Origin: Pterois miles
Taxonomy: Eukaryota; Chordata; Actinopteri; Perciformes; Scorpaenidae
NCBI GenBank assembly: GCA_947000775.1
Contig: CAMQGK010000140.1
Span: 1 to 64,000 of the forward strand
Length of the DNA stretch: 64,000 nt
Reading direction: 5' to 3'
In this document: positions 35,769 through 48,261 of the stretch, piece by piece
Numbering within the stretch: position 1 is the first letter of the stretch
How the letters are laid out: each line of letters begins with the position of its first letter
Program-made: the position numbers and the translations under genes
The notes under the pieces: model-generated
What the model was told of the DNA's origin: nothing
Database searches by the model: none
Seen by the model: only the letters and a program-made list of their open reading frames with translations

Positions 35769-36315
35769 GTGGACCAGGTGCTTGAATGACAGCAAAATGT
35801 AGTTAGACAATTACAGTACAGTAGTATCTACATTCATACAGATGAGCTCACCTACTGTAGTATAACCAGTAATAGTCTGATGCACAAATATACTGAATAT
35901 AAAAGCTGTTCGAAAATAAACAATAATCCCACTTTTAGAAAAAAAAATGGTGCTCAGTAATGTTTCATATACTTCTACAAAACACAATAAACCTGAACCT
36001 CAGTTTGTTTGATTTCTCCAAATGTGATAACTAGATTATAGCAAACTAAACTGCAGAGGAAGAGCTGTGACTGTGAACTAAAATTATATGGCCAAATAAG
36101 TCTATACACTGTCCATTTATCAGATGATAATCAACTTTTTTATGGGATATCAACTTTAAAATGCTAAAATAAAGTGTTAATAAAAGGAAATAAATACATA
36201 CAGTTCTCAAGATACAGGATCTTTTTGCTAACGATAATAGCAGAGAAACAGTCAATACAAGCTGACAACGCAAAATCCACCAGTCAGTTTTCACCACTTA
36301 ACTGAGGCTGCTGAG

Positions 36316-39050
36316 TCAATTGATGTGTGTCTGTCTGTCCTCTGTGCTGCAGGTCTCCAAATGATGTAAACAAACCATCTCCAGGAGTTTCAAAACTCTC
36401 CTGTAAATTCAAAAAATTCAAGGACTCTGATTGGCTCCTGTGAATCAACAAAACTCAGCTTGTTGCCATGATTTGTTGCCATGTTCTCCACTATGAGACC
36501 AATACAGGAATATTATCTTATCTTATCTTATAAAAACAAAAAACTATGTGGCATTTGCTCAAATAACAATGCTTTGTATAAACAATATAAAACCATTTTA
36601 ATATGTGTATAATAATGTGACTATCAAACAGTTTCATTTGAAATAATGGTAATGTAATAATTGTTTTACGCATCTCAACACCACAGTTTTCGGACATGAG
36701 GAAAAATGAAAAAGAAAAGTTTGGATGCATAAAAGGCTTCAGAAATTGTATTAAATATTTTTTTGTGCGTATATACATAGTAGGGGTGTGACGGTTCATA
36801 AAATTCACGGTTCGGTTCAAATCCCGGTTTGCGGTCCCGGTTTTGGGTTCGGTCTGTCCGTCTGTAGTCAGAGCTACATGGTCTGTGTTGGACAGTTCAG
36901 GAAGTACTGCGTAGCTTATGTGTCTGCCAGACGACATATTACAGCGCGGCTCAAGTAGCCTCATCGTATGCTGACATCCAGCGTCCTCCACGACTGCATC
37001 AGGCTGCATATCTTTCAATAGAAACATCCCTTATGCTTTGGTTGTGTTTTAGTTGTGTCCCAGCCTCTTTCCATAGGCCTTGATTTCTAGTGTGACAATA
37101 TATGATGAAAAAAAAAAAAACACACAATCGGCCTCATAACCTATTTCAAACAAACCTAACAATACATACACAAACTGAATTGTGACTAGAGAACCGAGCG
37201 GTTTGTATTTTTACTCGCACTGTTCCCATCCCTAGTACATGAACACCGCATTGACTCCTGGATCGTACATCAACGTTGGGGCCATATTGGACCTGGCTAG
37301 ACTGGCCTGTAACCCAGATATAAGTGAACGAGGGCGCTGCCGTTTTGCTGGATAAAAAGCACTATAACATTGCATTTTCAACCGATTTCAATGAGTCGTT
37401 TTATAATCAAAAGTTTATGATCCATGAGGAGTAATGCTATGATATTACTTTTGTGGAAAACTGTTAAATACATTAACGTCACTGCTTCCGGTTTATGGAT
37501 CACAGGTCTGCCCTTCAGTATGGTGGGGTTCCATCATTATAGGTTATTAAAACTAGATCATATCATATTTTCCTCAAAGCATTTTTCAAATTCTCAACTG
37601 TTTTTGTTGCATCAAGTTTATGTTACATCTTTACAATAAGTTTGTTTCTGTAACATCAGATAAGAGCTAACATTCGGTACTGTTAGCTAACCAATGAGTT
37701 AATGTTAACTTATTGATGTTCATGTCTTACATATCATGTTTATGTCCGATATATAATAAAAATGATGCGTCTAATATTGCAAACAATAAAACTGATGACG
37801 TCAAGCTTTACAAGTGTTATCAGATTATTTCGGTTTCATAGTTGCTGTATTATCACTATTACTCCATTAAATTCAGATACCTAACATTATTATACTATAT
37901 TATTTATTATCGTTATTTATTTATGACATTTTTATTCATTTTATATATTTCATCATTATATGGCATTATACAGGGACCTCTCTACAAGTATTAACCTTGA
38001 ACAAGGAAAATGAGCCAAAGTCACACTTGACAAATGTGAGTCTTAACAGTTCCTGATGATAAAATAATTATCTTCTATTACACAAGTGATTCAGTTCATG
38101 TCAGCCTACAAGACACACTTGTCTCCTGAGCATCTAGCAGCGATTAGAGCTTAACTATCCAGATGCTAACCGGAGACTAAACTTGATTTTTCTACACCAT
38201 GTACATCATAAACCCTTTAATATAATAACGGTTCATTGAAATCAGTTGGGAAATATAGACGTTAAAGTGCTTTTTATCCAGAGAAATGGCAGCTCCCTCG
38301 TTCACTAGTACAGGGTTACAGATAAGTCTGGACAGGTCCAGTGTGGCGGCCACGCTGACGTATCGCTGCAGTGGGCTGAAGCGACGTCTATCTTTATACG
38401 TCTATGGTAAATACAGCCTCACAAAGCTGCTGGCATGGCTGCTGTTTGAACAGCAGCCCCTGTTGTGTGACCGGTCTACAATATTTAAGAATTAATTTTG
38501 TTTTTGAGCTTTTCTAAAAGGCTTGTTTCTTCTTCTGGTCTGCTTTCCACGTTTAGATCATTCCTTCGGTTAAACGTCCTCCTCGAGGCTATACAACCTC
38601 AGACACCCTGCTGGTTCATGTCTTGCATTGAAGTCGAAAATGTGTGGTGTGTATGTGGTTACACAGGTGAATACAGTATGCTTCACCTGTTGAGCCTGGG
38701 ACTGTGAGGACAGTGGTGATGATGCCACAGGACATGATGGTTTTCCTGCCAGCATCTCCTCATGACGTCCAGGATCCCTTCATCGGTCACTGCTCCAGTT
38801 GATAAAACTTGTGACAACTAGAAGTAAAACAGAGGGAATAATCATAAAGGTACCAGGGTGGGGGGTCGGTCTCACCAGACACATAGGAGATAAGCATGCC
38901 TGAAAGTATTGTGTAGATTTAGTAAATGATTGGTACTAGTTTGCGGTGCTTTTCCAGCAGAGAGTGTCTGTGAGATTCTCCAAACACCTCCATCAGGTTC
39001 TGCACCGAAGCGCCATCTTTGCCCATCAGCAGCCAGAAGACTCGCTCCAT
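36316..39050 (-). CDS. Unrecognised small gene B, unit 4
   Basis: Exons 38937-39050, 38687-38817 and 36316-36400; non-coding exon ends at 39843. Same predicted product as unit 3. Confidence 0.35.
36781..37235. mobile_element. hAT-like non-autonomous element, unit 4
   Basis: Same element and position in the unit. Confidence 0.6.
37236..38409. mobile_element. Foldback MITE with long inverted arms, unit 4
   Basis: Same element and position in the unit. Confidence 0.65.
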
Positions 39051-39216
39051 GTTGTTCAGGTCCTACAGGCCAGAAGTCAAGGAGTGACCAAACATGCCAA
39101 TACAACGGTTCATTTCTTATAGCTTTACACACATGTAGGACATTTAAAATAATACCTGACTAACTTCATATGAATGGCAATTTTTTTAATGCCGAAATCG
39201 ATAAATTTGCTGGAGG

Positions 39217-39482
39217 TGTTACCAGCGCCAGACCTAGGGGGTATCTGGACCGGCAGAGAGGGCTACACAGGCGGTGAAGCACAGCGTAGCCAAGAGATAA
39301 ACGCTGTAGATCAATAGGGAGAAAGACCAAAGTTAGCGTCTTGTCTCAGCCACAGCTTGTTTATTTCTCCACAATTTCATACAGTATCTTCATTCACATA
39401 TTAACATATACAGTCCCTTTAACACGTATCAAGCACTATCGCATTATCGCATTATACATATTCTCCTAACTGGCACTTCACA
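39217..39482 (-). mobile_element. Putative solo LTR, unit 4
   Basis: Same block and ends as in unit 2. Confidence 0.45.
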
Positions 39483-39969
39483 GCAGCGCTAAGGCGCTTT
39501 GCCCATGACACATTAACAAGTGTTAGAATACAACCACCGTCTTTACACACTGTTGGCTGGCTAACACTTTTTAGGAACATTTGCAACTTATTTTCTAACT
39601 CTACTGAACATTATGCCACTTCATATCACTTTACCACACTTACAAAACTACTGTGTAAAACTAAAGTTCACGGACGCAACTGCTAAAAATGGCGATCTCC
39701 TTCGTAGCATTTAGCAACATAGTAAACCCGCTACACTTCTCAAACATGTCAACATCTTCTTACAACATTAGCAGACGATTTATATAACATTCACATTAGC
39801 TGCTGATACAACATAAACATTGAAAAATGAGTTTTGCAGTACCTGTAGATCAATAGGGAGAAAGACCAAAGCTAGCTTCTTGTCTCAGCCACAGCTCGCT
39901 TATTTGTGAGCTGCGCGTGAGCAGAGCACGTAGTTACAGTCTCCCTTAAAAGATCTACAGCAGCACCAG

Positions 39970-39984
39970 GGCGCCATCTACTGG
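39970..39984 (-). promoter_or_regulatory. CTCF-like site, unit 4 (perfect core)
   Basis: Same perfect 15-base match. Confidence 0.5.
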
Positions 39985-40651
39985 CGGGGAGGTGTAATAA
40001 CCTCAAAATAAGGACTGTGGAGAAGCCGCTAGCCGTTTTAATGCTGCACGCTACCTCTGTCACGGACAGGAAACGGTGTCGTATGGCGATAACATGCGGC
40101 CCGGCCGGCCGTCGCTCTCATCTCCGTGGTCAAATGAGCTGACGATATCACTGAAGAGCACCCAGATACTGACATTTATGTTAAATGCATTCCAACGGCC
40201 CCCATGGAGCTGACCATGGATGGATAAAGAGAGCGGAGCTGACAGGAGAGCTAGAGACCACCTCGGAGAAATTAGAGGAAGTAGACAAACCTGAGTCAGC
40301 AGACACCTGAACTGATGTGACTGAGTCAGTGAAAAGTAGTTTGTAGGCAAAATGGTTGAAATGTTCAGCTTCTGCCACTGAAAAGTGGTGCTCATATTTA
40401 ACCTAAACTGCTGAAAACAAAATAAATAAATAAATAAATAAATAAAAACAAAAGCAGAATTTGCATTTGTACTTTTTTGATGTAAGATTGATGGAGGCAT
40501 AGGCGTATGAGCAGTTGAGCAAATGGAGCAGATGCATATATCTATTTTTTCTATATCTACTTTTTGTCTTTTTATCACATCTGAAGGGGCTAAATTAAAA
40601 AAAAAAGAAAAACAACAGGTCTTTTAAGTGTTACATGGCTATTCATATTTT

Positions 40652-40948
40652 GCATCAACCCATCCATCCATCGTTCTGCAACTGCTTATCCCATCTGGGA
40701 TCACAGGGGGGCTGGAGCCGATCCCAGCTGACAGTGGGTGAAGGCGGGGTTCACTCCGGACAGGTCGCCAGTATATCGCAGAGCTGACACAAAACCATTC
40801 ATTGTCACATTCATACCTACAATTTAGAGTCACCAATTAACGGTGAGAAGATGCAAACTCCACACAGAAGAGCCCCAAGCTGAATTTGAACCTGTGAGCC
40901 TCTTTCTGTGAGGCAACAGTGCTAACCACTGCAGCACCATGCAGCCCA
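40652..40948. repeat. Teleost CATC-start repeat, unit 4
   Basis: Same repeat, unit 2-type bases. Confidence 0.7.
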
Positions 40949-40961
40949 TCATCCCTGTTGT

Positions 40962-40993
40962 TGAAACACAATGTAAACATACATTGTGTTTCA
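40962..40993. repeat. 14 bp hairpin, unit 4
   Basis: Identical perfect inverted repeat. Confidence 0.85.
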
Positions 40994-41193
40994 CATTGTC
41001 CAGTGTGGATCACACAATGTAAATCTCATATGAATTGGATCATTGTTGTCACATAACGCTGATTTCCTGTTGCCAGGAGGTGACGCTATGACGTCAAATC
41101 AATATTGCCATGTAGATGTTTTCAGATGTTTTCAGGCCTGGACTGTTATGAAGTAGGTCAAGTTTGGGGCAGACTCACACATCTAGGTGAAAT

Positions 41194-41407
41194 ATGCCAC
41201 CGGTGAAATCATTAGGGGGCGCTACGAAGCCAATTTGCTACATCCGACAATGGGACCAATGTCAAAATCTGATTTCACGCACTTCTGACAAGTGTGCCAA
41301 TTTTCAAGATGTTTTGAATAGCCCAAGCACCTTGTTTTTCTGCTCAAAGACACAATATAATAATAATAATAATAATAATAATTAGGAAAACGATAGGGGC
41401 CCTCATC
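41194..41407. repeat. Teleost repeat with (AAT)n tail, unit 4
   Basis: Same repeat and tract length as unit 2. Confidence 0.55.
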
Positions 41408-41618
41408 AATAAAAGACCTAACTCTCACTGTATGTGAATAGGAAACTAGGGATGGGCCTAATGTTTCAAAATAAAAGTTAATTCTACCCAAATACTACTT
41501 CCTGTCCCACACTTATACTTGTAAAGGCTTATTCCATCCAAAGATTACTTTCTAGATTCAAAACCGGCGAGACCTTAACATCCTTTGTGCAAAGTTCATT
41601 GGTGAACAGTAAATTGTG

Positions 41619-42049
41619 TTGGAGATTTTTGGGATGCATCTTCAGTAGTGTTTCTTCAGATCATCGGGGTGTTTGGGCCTTTAACACTATACACCCTCAC
41701 CAACGGGCTGATCAAACCTCAGCTTGCATCCCACGCCCAGTTAGCAGAAAAACAATTGCCTTTTAGGCTTGACCTTTTGGCTGCTTCTTTCTGTTGCTTC
41801 CGATGCACCTTTGATGGCTGAGCGCTGGCTCTGGCCCCTGAATCCCAGGTCCCTCAAGGGTTTGGTGGTAGATGCTGCCACAAAAACTCTGAACCGGACC
41901 TCCACTGGGCGGATTTGTGTGTCCAGCCCCGATGTTGAGCTTCAGCGGCTCATTGGCCTCATCTACTGCCTCCTCCCGGGGCACGGTGAGCTCAGTGATG
42001 TAAACCGTCTTCAGGGAGGGGGACCAGAGCACCAAGTCGGGTCTTAAAC
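41619..42049 (-). pseudogene. LINE ORF fragment, unit 4
   Basis: Same broken fragment. Confidence 0.6.
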
Positions 42050-42332
42050 CAGAAGTCTATCCGCATTTCAGCTTAGAAATTTCTGTCTTTTCAGCAACGC
42101 TTTGCAATAAATTTCAGCTGTCATTTTCTGCAGGAAATGTGATCATCTAGTTTTTTTTTAAGTATTCTATTGCAGTGCTTCATTTAGCTGCTGTAACTGC
42201 TTATTATCCATACTCAAACTGTTAAACTTAAACAATCATCACATGATCATCATCAGCACACTCTCAACCTAAAGTAGTTAGTCTTATTGCTATGTTCAAA
42301 AAGCTCCATTACATCCACTGTTATTTTTAATT

Positions 42333-42338
42333 TTTATT
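42333..42338 (-). terminator. Poly(A) signal of kinase copy 4
   Basis: AATAAA conserved 40 nt past the stop. Confidence 0.55.
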
Positions 42339-42377
42339 TTTCTATTTACAAATTATAAACAAATATACACATTACAA

Positions 42378-45300
42378 CTAGTGGTCATCTATCTTGAACA
42401 GTGATAACTGGTCAGCAGATGTCCTGGATTTGGACACCATCTTCCTGATCTTGCGAGGGAACCACAACAGTTTTCTCCTCACTCGCCGCATTATGCTGTC
42501 CCTACTGGAGTTGGCCTTGGGGCTGTCCACACCGGAGTCGTCCTCGACGGGTTCGGGGCTGTTGGGTTCCTGCTCCTCCACTGCCTCGCTGTGGACCGGC
42601 TGTTCTGACAGCAGGTCCCGATTCATCAGCGTGCGGGGGGACAGGGGCAGGGGGCTGCCGTACTCCTGGAGTTTTAAGAGAAAACCACTGTCAGTTATTT
42701 ATATTCATTGTTCATTCAATAGAGAGAAACAGATTTATTCAGCCTCTACCAGCAGTGAGAGGTGAGGAGCTGGAGGAAAAACTGTAGCCTACCTCCTTGA
42801 AGCGGAAGGCAACATAACAGAAGTCTGTCGATCCATCCTGGACATCACCACCGTGAGGAGATGTGTCCGACAGCAGAAGAGGGCACTCTGAAACAACCAA
42901 TATGAGTTAAGTCGCAGGAAAGACATATTGACGTACATATTTATCCTAAAATTCACACCAAACATCACTGAAAAAAACTGCTATTACTACTGCTACTATC
43001 TACTATTCATGTCAGACAGGAGTATTTGGCTGCGGTCGAAGAATTCAAAATAAATTGAAACCAGATGGTCGTCACTAGCCACTCATATTCATCAACATGA
43101 ATCCCAATTAGTATACGACTGTATGAAGATAATATGCAAGATAAGCATATTGTTTGTTTTCATGAACAGCAGAATGATGCGTCACTGTAAATGTTGCAGC
43201 TGCAAGGAATTGTGGGACGGCATTATCTCCTTTCCTTTGGTAAAGGATGCTCCAGTGTGTCCTAAGCTAAAGGAGATGAGAAAGGAAGCACTGATGCACC
43301 TTTCCTCAGCGTTTAGAGAGTCTGAGCAGCTCTCATCACGGCTGCTACTCAGATACTTCGGGGTCATTTCACTCCGTCAGGAACCTTCCTCAGAGAAAAA
43401 GACTTTTCGTCCGCAGCCTTTGTCAATGTGTCTGCGTTGGCACCTACCTTTAAAGGTGCGTGTGTCCTCCTCATTGTCCAGTTTAGGGACGTACGGAGGC
43501 CTCTGATTAAGGAGGTCGCTCCAGTCCACAGCTTTGAAGAATGGGTGTCTTTTCACCTCATAGGCTCCTCCTGGAGAAGAAATGACAACAACATTTAGTT
43601 TGTACATCTCCACATGTTGGTCCTGATACCTGACCCAAACATTCCACACTGCCCTCAAAGGTCTCTGGATCTCTCAGGGTCTAGTCTCTCTATGGACATT
43701 ATCACTTTATATGTAGCTCACGTTTGACCGTGACACCACTTAGTACTCCAATAAAACACAGTTTCTCTGTTTCTTATACAGTCTGTCGTTAGTAAAGCTG
43801 TCACTTACTTGTACCAAGACGCGTCTCACAGTTCTTATCCAAGAGAAGATGCAGGAGGCTGTTGGCAGCCTGTATCCCTGGATTGTCTATATTTGGTGTC
43901 AAGAGTTCATCTGGAAAAGAAGCACATATCAGTTGATCTGATCAAGGACTTTACATTTAATTGACATCACCAAAGGGACCGAATGACATAATTCTTAGAC
44001 GAAAACATCATAAACCTAGCGTAAAAATGTAAATCTCAAATTCAAACGAAACAAGAAATGAAAGCTACTTTGTGACAGATTTTAAAGTTAAATCACAAAG
44101 TAGCTACGTGTTGAGTCATTTTTAAAATACAGAAAGATTCATTCAGAACGGCTAGAGTGACAAACGTGTAGAAAGGTTGCATGTGATGAGAAGATAATGA
44201 ATGAGCTAAAGATTCCTACCTTTGGTCACTCGGCGACGGACCTCCGGAGCATCCTTGACCCAGTCCTTGATCCTGTAACCGAAAGGTGTGACGCCAAACA
44301 GGAATTTGTACAGAATAATCCCTGCGGCCCACCAGTCTACGGGCTTTCCGTAGCCCGTCCGTAGTATCACCTCTGGGGCTAAATATGGAAGCGTGCCGCA
44401 ACACTGTGGGAGAAAATGAAGTAGGAAAATACATATAACACAGGATTTACACAAGTTTAAATAAGAAGAAAGAAAGAAAAGAATAGAAGAGACTAACCTC
44501 TCCATCAGTGAACTCTCTGGCAACTTGCCGACAGGCTTCCTCAGTCAGGCAGGCTGCCATGTTCACTGACCCGGACTTGGACAGCCCGAAATCCGCCACA
44601 GTTAGGTGTCCCGTGTTTGTGATCAGAAGACTACAATGGAGGGAAGCAGAACATGTCTCATGTTACACTATATGACAGGATTGGTCCACTTCAGTAGCAA
44701 GAAGGACAAACAGGAAAGTCATTGGGGGTTTGTGGGCTACTACTCTACACAGTGGACAAATATGCTGCTTTATGCTAATGTAGGTGTGTATTTATTATTG
44801 GTTATCAATGAACAACACAAAACAATGATAGATATTGTCCAGAAATCCTCACAGGTACTGACTTTAGCATCAAAAATATGCTCCAATCATAACATGCAAA
44901 CTGCAGCCCAACAGGCAACAGCAGTTGTCAGTGTGTCAGTGTGCTGACTTGACTATGACTTGATCCAAACTGCATGTGATTATCATAAAGTGCTCATGTC
45001 TGTAAAGGGGAGATTGGTGGCTATCCACACAACCCATTTACATTCATACATCTGGAGGTCAGAGGTCAAGGGGCCAGTCTGACCCTCTCGCCAAAATTCA
45101 GCAGAAGTATTTAACCTTATTTGCAACAAGCTATGACACGGTTGGTACCGACGGATTCAATATCACGATACCAGTATTTTCACTGTGTCTTTAAAACTGA
45201 CCCCAGTACAACATCCAGAAGATCACTTGTCTTAATGCCTTCAAGACGTTAGTGTTGTTAAGGTGAATTTGCATTAATCCGTTATTATTGTGTAAACTTT

Positions 45301-47714
45301 GACATGGTAGATTAATACTGAAGACATTAATACTGAAGACTGAGAAAATGCCTGTCGTCAAAGCTAAAGGGGGCTACAAAAGATTGGGTAAAAATATCAG
45401 TACTGGGAGAGTTTCTGTAAATTTAGCTCCAACTTAAAAAGAGGTTTGTTACACCCTTCTCCTGAACAGCGATTGTCCAATCATAGCTAAGCAACTATAT
45501 CTAGGCATGTCACTTCTGTCAGGCTTTGAGTTTCCTAAAGCAACATTATCAGAGCAAAGAAATGGCTTTAAACAGTGTTTATATCTACAAATAATTAAAT
45601 GTATAAAGAAATCATAAACAGTGGATGTCTACGCTCTCCGAGTGCCCTTCTAGATTTAAAACTGGTCAGTTGGAAAGAGAAAGAAAGTCAGAGACTGTGT
45701 TTTCAACCAACTCATTAAAATTACGTTAGCTTTGTTAGCTCGCTAGCTTCGGCTGAGACATCTGCCAGCGACAGAGTAGCAGCTTCTAATTTCCAGCCAA
45801 CAACCATCAATTTTGATGGCTAGAAATTTCAAACCTCAAATGGTATATCTGCCACCAACGTTGTTGTAAACTGTACCATGCAATAATGAAAAGCATGACA
45901 GGCGTAGTAACAATAACTAAGGAGGGCCTAAAACCAGACATGGAAAAACAATAAATTATGAGATTATGAAGATGTCCCTTCCAAAGGGACAGGTCGAAGC
46001 CTTACTTGTCAGGTTTGAGGTCTCGGTGGATGATGCCGTGGTTGTGGATGTACTCCAGTGCTAACACGAGCTCTGCAGCGTAGAAGCGGGCCACATATAC
46101 AGCGAAACACTTATTGTATGTCAGCAAGGTGCCAAAATCCCCACCTACAAGATCAGCGAGAGACACAACAGGTCAGATGCTATGTGTAGGTCTTCTCAGA
46201 GTGTGTCACATGTGTACAGTGGATACAGTGTATATGCATGTATGACCGATCCAAAAGCAACCTCCTTACCTCCGACATACTCCATCACCATGTACATGTG
46301 GTTCTTCGTCTCAAATGAGCAAAACAAGGAGACGACAAGAGGGCTGTCAAGGAAGGCGAGGATGTCCCGCTCCAGCAGGACGTCATCCCTCTGTTCCTTG
46401 TACTGCGGTTTGATTTGCTTCATGGCAAAAACCCGACGAGTCTCCTTGTGGCGCACAAGGTTTACAGTACTGGACAAGAGAGGAAAGGAAACGTGAGCAG
46501 CTTCTATGACTGAGTATCAGAAAAGAAACTGTCCAGATGGAGCAAAATAACTCTACACCACATCTCTCTCTTTTCTGCTTTGACTGGACTCTCTGCGCTA
46601 TCCAAAGAGTCAGTGTGAACACAAAGACAGCAGTCTGTCTTACTCACCCAAAGGCACCTTTGGCAATGTATTTGCCGATGTCAAAGTCGCTCCTCACCGG
46701 TTTTATCGGAGGAGGCCTGCAGGCTGCGCGGGTCTAAATCAAACACAGGAACGACAAAAAAGTTGAAATGCAAAATGTATACTGAGCTAAAGTTACATCA
46801 GAAAAGCAGCCTTGTTTTCAGTTTGACAAACCAGCCTTTTTTAGTGGATCCAGTGGGACTGTGTAATACTTAAAATTTCAATTTACCTTCAGTGGAGTTA
46901 TAAAAATCATCATATTTCAACCATAAATTGTTTTGCAGTCCAAATGAATAGAAGTGAACAGGTAAAACTACAATGATTAAATTAATAAGATTAAATCACA
47001 TTATTTAGTCATTCTTTTTATGCCACGATGGGTAACAACACTGTGTATATTAATGAAGCGTTGCACTGCAAATTTTATCATAAACCAAAATATCATTGCT
47101 GGGTCTTTAAAATACCCGTAGTTGCATTCCCCCTCTGTCTGAAATGCTCCATTTTAGGGCCTGTCTCTTTAAGACCCCCTTCTGAAAAAACCCAGTCTGC
47201 TTGTGAGGCAAATATATAAATAGACAAATAATATAAATAGTACACCTTTAAAAAAGGTAGTTTGTGGGTTGGTAGGTACTCCAGATACTCAAATGTATGT
47301 GTACGAGCACTGTAAAGTGAGTTTTTCATGATATGTCCCCTTTAAAACATCATTTCAGTGAGAATGGTTTTGGGATTTTTGTTATTTGGAGAAACAGGTT
47401 GCAAATTACAAAGAGAAGATCACTTGTTTTGCATCACATAGTGCTGGCGTAGGCTAAATCATCATCAGTGTTAATAAGATTTAAATGTTTGAATCAGCTG
47501 GAAACAAAACGTCTCAAAGATGAGAAATACTTACCTCGTGGAGAATCTTCTCCAGTTTATTTTCCAGCTCCAGGAAGTAGCTGCAGCTGACCAGGCCGCC
47601 CTGCAGCACGTCGCCACAGGTTCTGGTCAGCTCAGCGAGCTGGCTCTGGATGAACGTCAGGGTCCGGGTGGCCCGAGGTAGATCGCCGTCAGAGAACTTC
47701 ACCGTCTTCGCCAT
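42378..47714 (-). CDS. MAST-like serine/threonine kinase, short form, copy 4
   Basis: Exons: 47535-47714, 46648-46733, 46270-46469, 46006-46144, 44498-44630, 44220-44403, 43809-43910, 43448-43570, 42793-42887 and 42378-42665. Exons and introns match copy 3 at every diagnostic base compared. Confidence 0.9.
44994..45311. repeat. Teleost dispersed repeat in kinase intron 4, unit 4
   Basis: Same repeat, with C45212, C45226 and G45248. Confidence 0.6.
47019..47345. repeat. Probable dispersed repeat in kinase intron 1, unit 4
   Basis: Same sequence as in unit 1. Confidence 0.45.
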
Positions 47715-48261
47715 GTGGACCAGGTGCTTGAATGACAGCAAAATGTAGTTAGACAATTACAGTACAGTAGTATCTACATTCATACAGATGAGCTCACCTA
47801 CTGTAGTATAACCAGTAATAGTCTGATGCACAAATATACTGAATATAAAAGCTGTTCGAAAATAAACAATAATCCCACTTTTAGAAAAAAAAATGGTGCT
47901 CAGTAATGTTTCATATACTTCTACAAAACACAATAAACCTGAACCTCAGTTTGTTTGATTTCTCCAAATGTGATAACTAGATTATAGCAAACTAAACTGC
48001 AGAGGAAGAGCTGTGACTGTGAACTAAAATTATATGGCCAAATAAGTCTATACACTGTCCATTTATCAGATGATAATCAACTTTTTTATGGGATATCAAC
48101 TTTAAAATGCTAAAATAAAGTGTTAATAAAAGGAAATAAATACATACAGTTCTCAAGATACAGGATCTTTTTGCTAACGATAATAGCAGAGAAACAGTCA
48201 ATACAAGCTGACAACGCAAAATCCACCAGTCAGTTTTCACCACTTAACTGAGGCTGCTGAG

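Larger units (their letters stand above)
24078..36021. repeat. Tandem unit 3 (11,944 bp)
   Basis: Third copy, which by eye differs from unit 4 mainly in homopolymer lengths (for example the A-run near 28655). It contains gene B at 24372-27106 and gene A at 30432-35768. Confidence 0.97.
36022..47967. repeat. Tandem unit 4 (11,946 bp)
   Basis: Fourth copy. Gene B is at 36316-39050 and gene A at 42378-47714. It shares the unit 3 bases at all the diagnostic positions I compared. Confidence 0.97.
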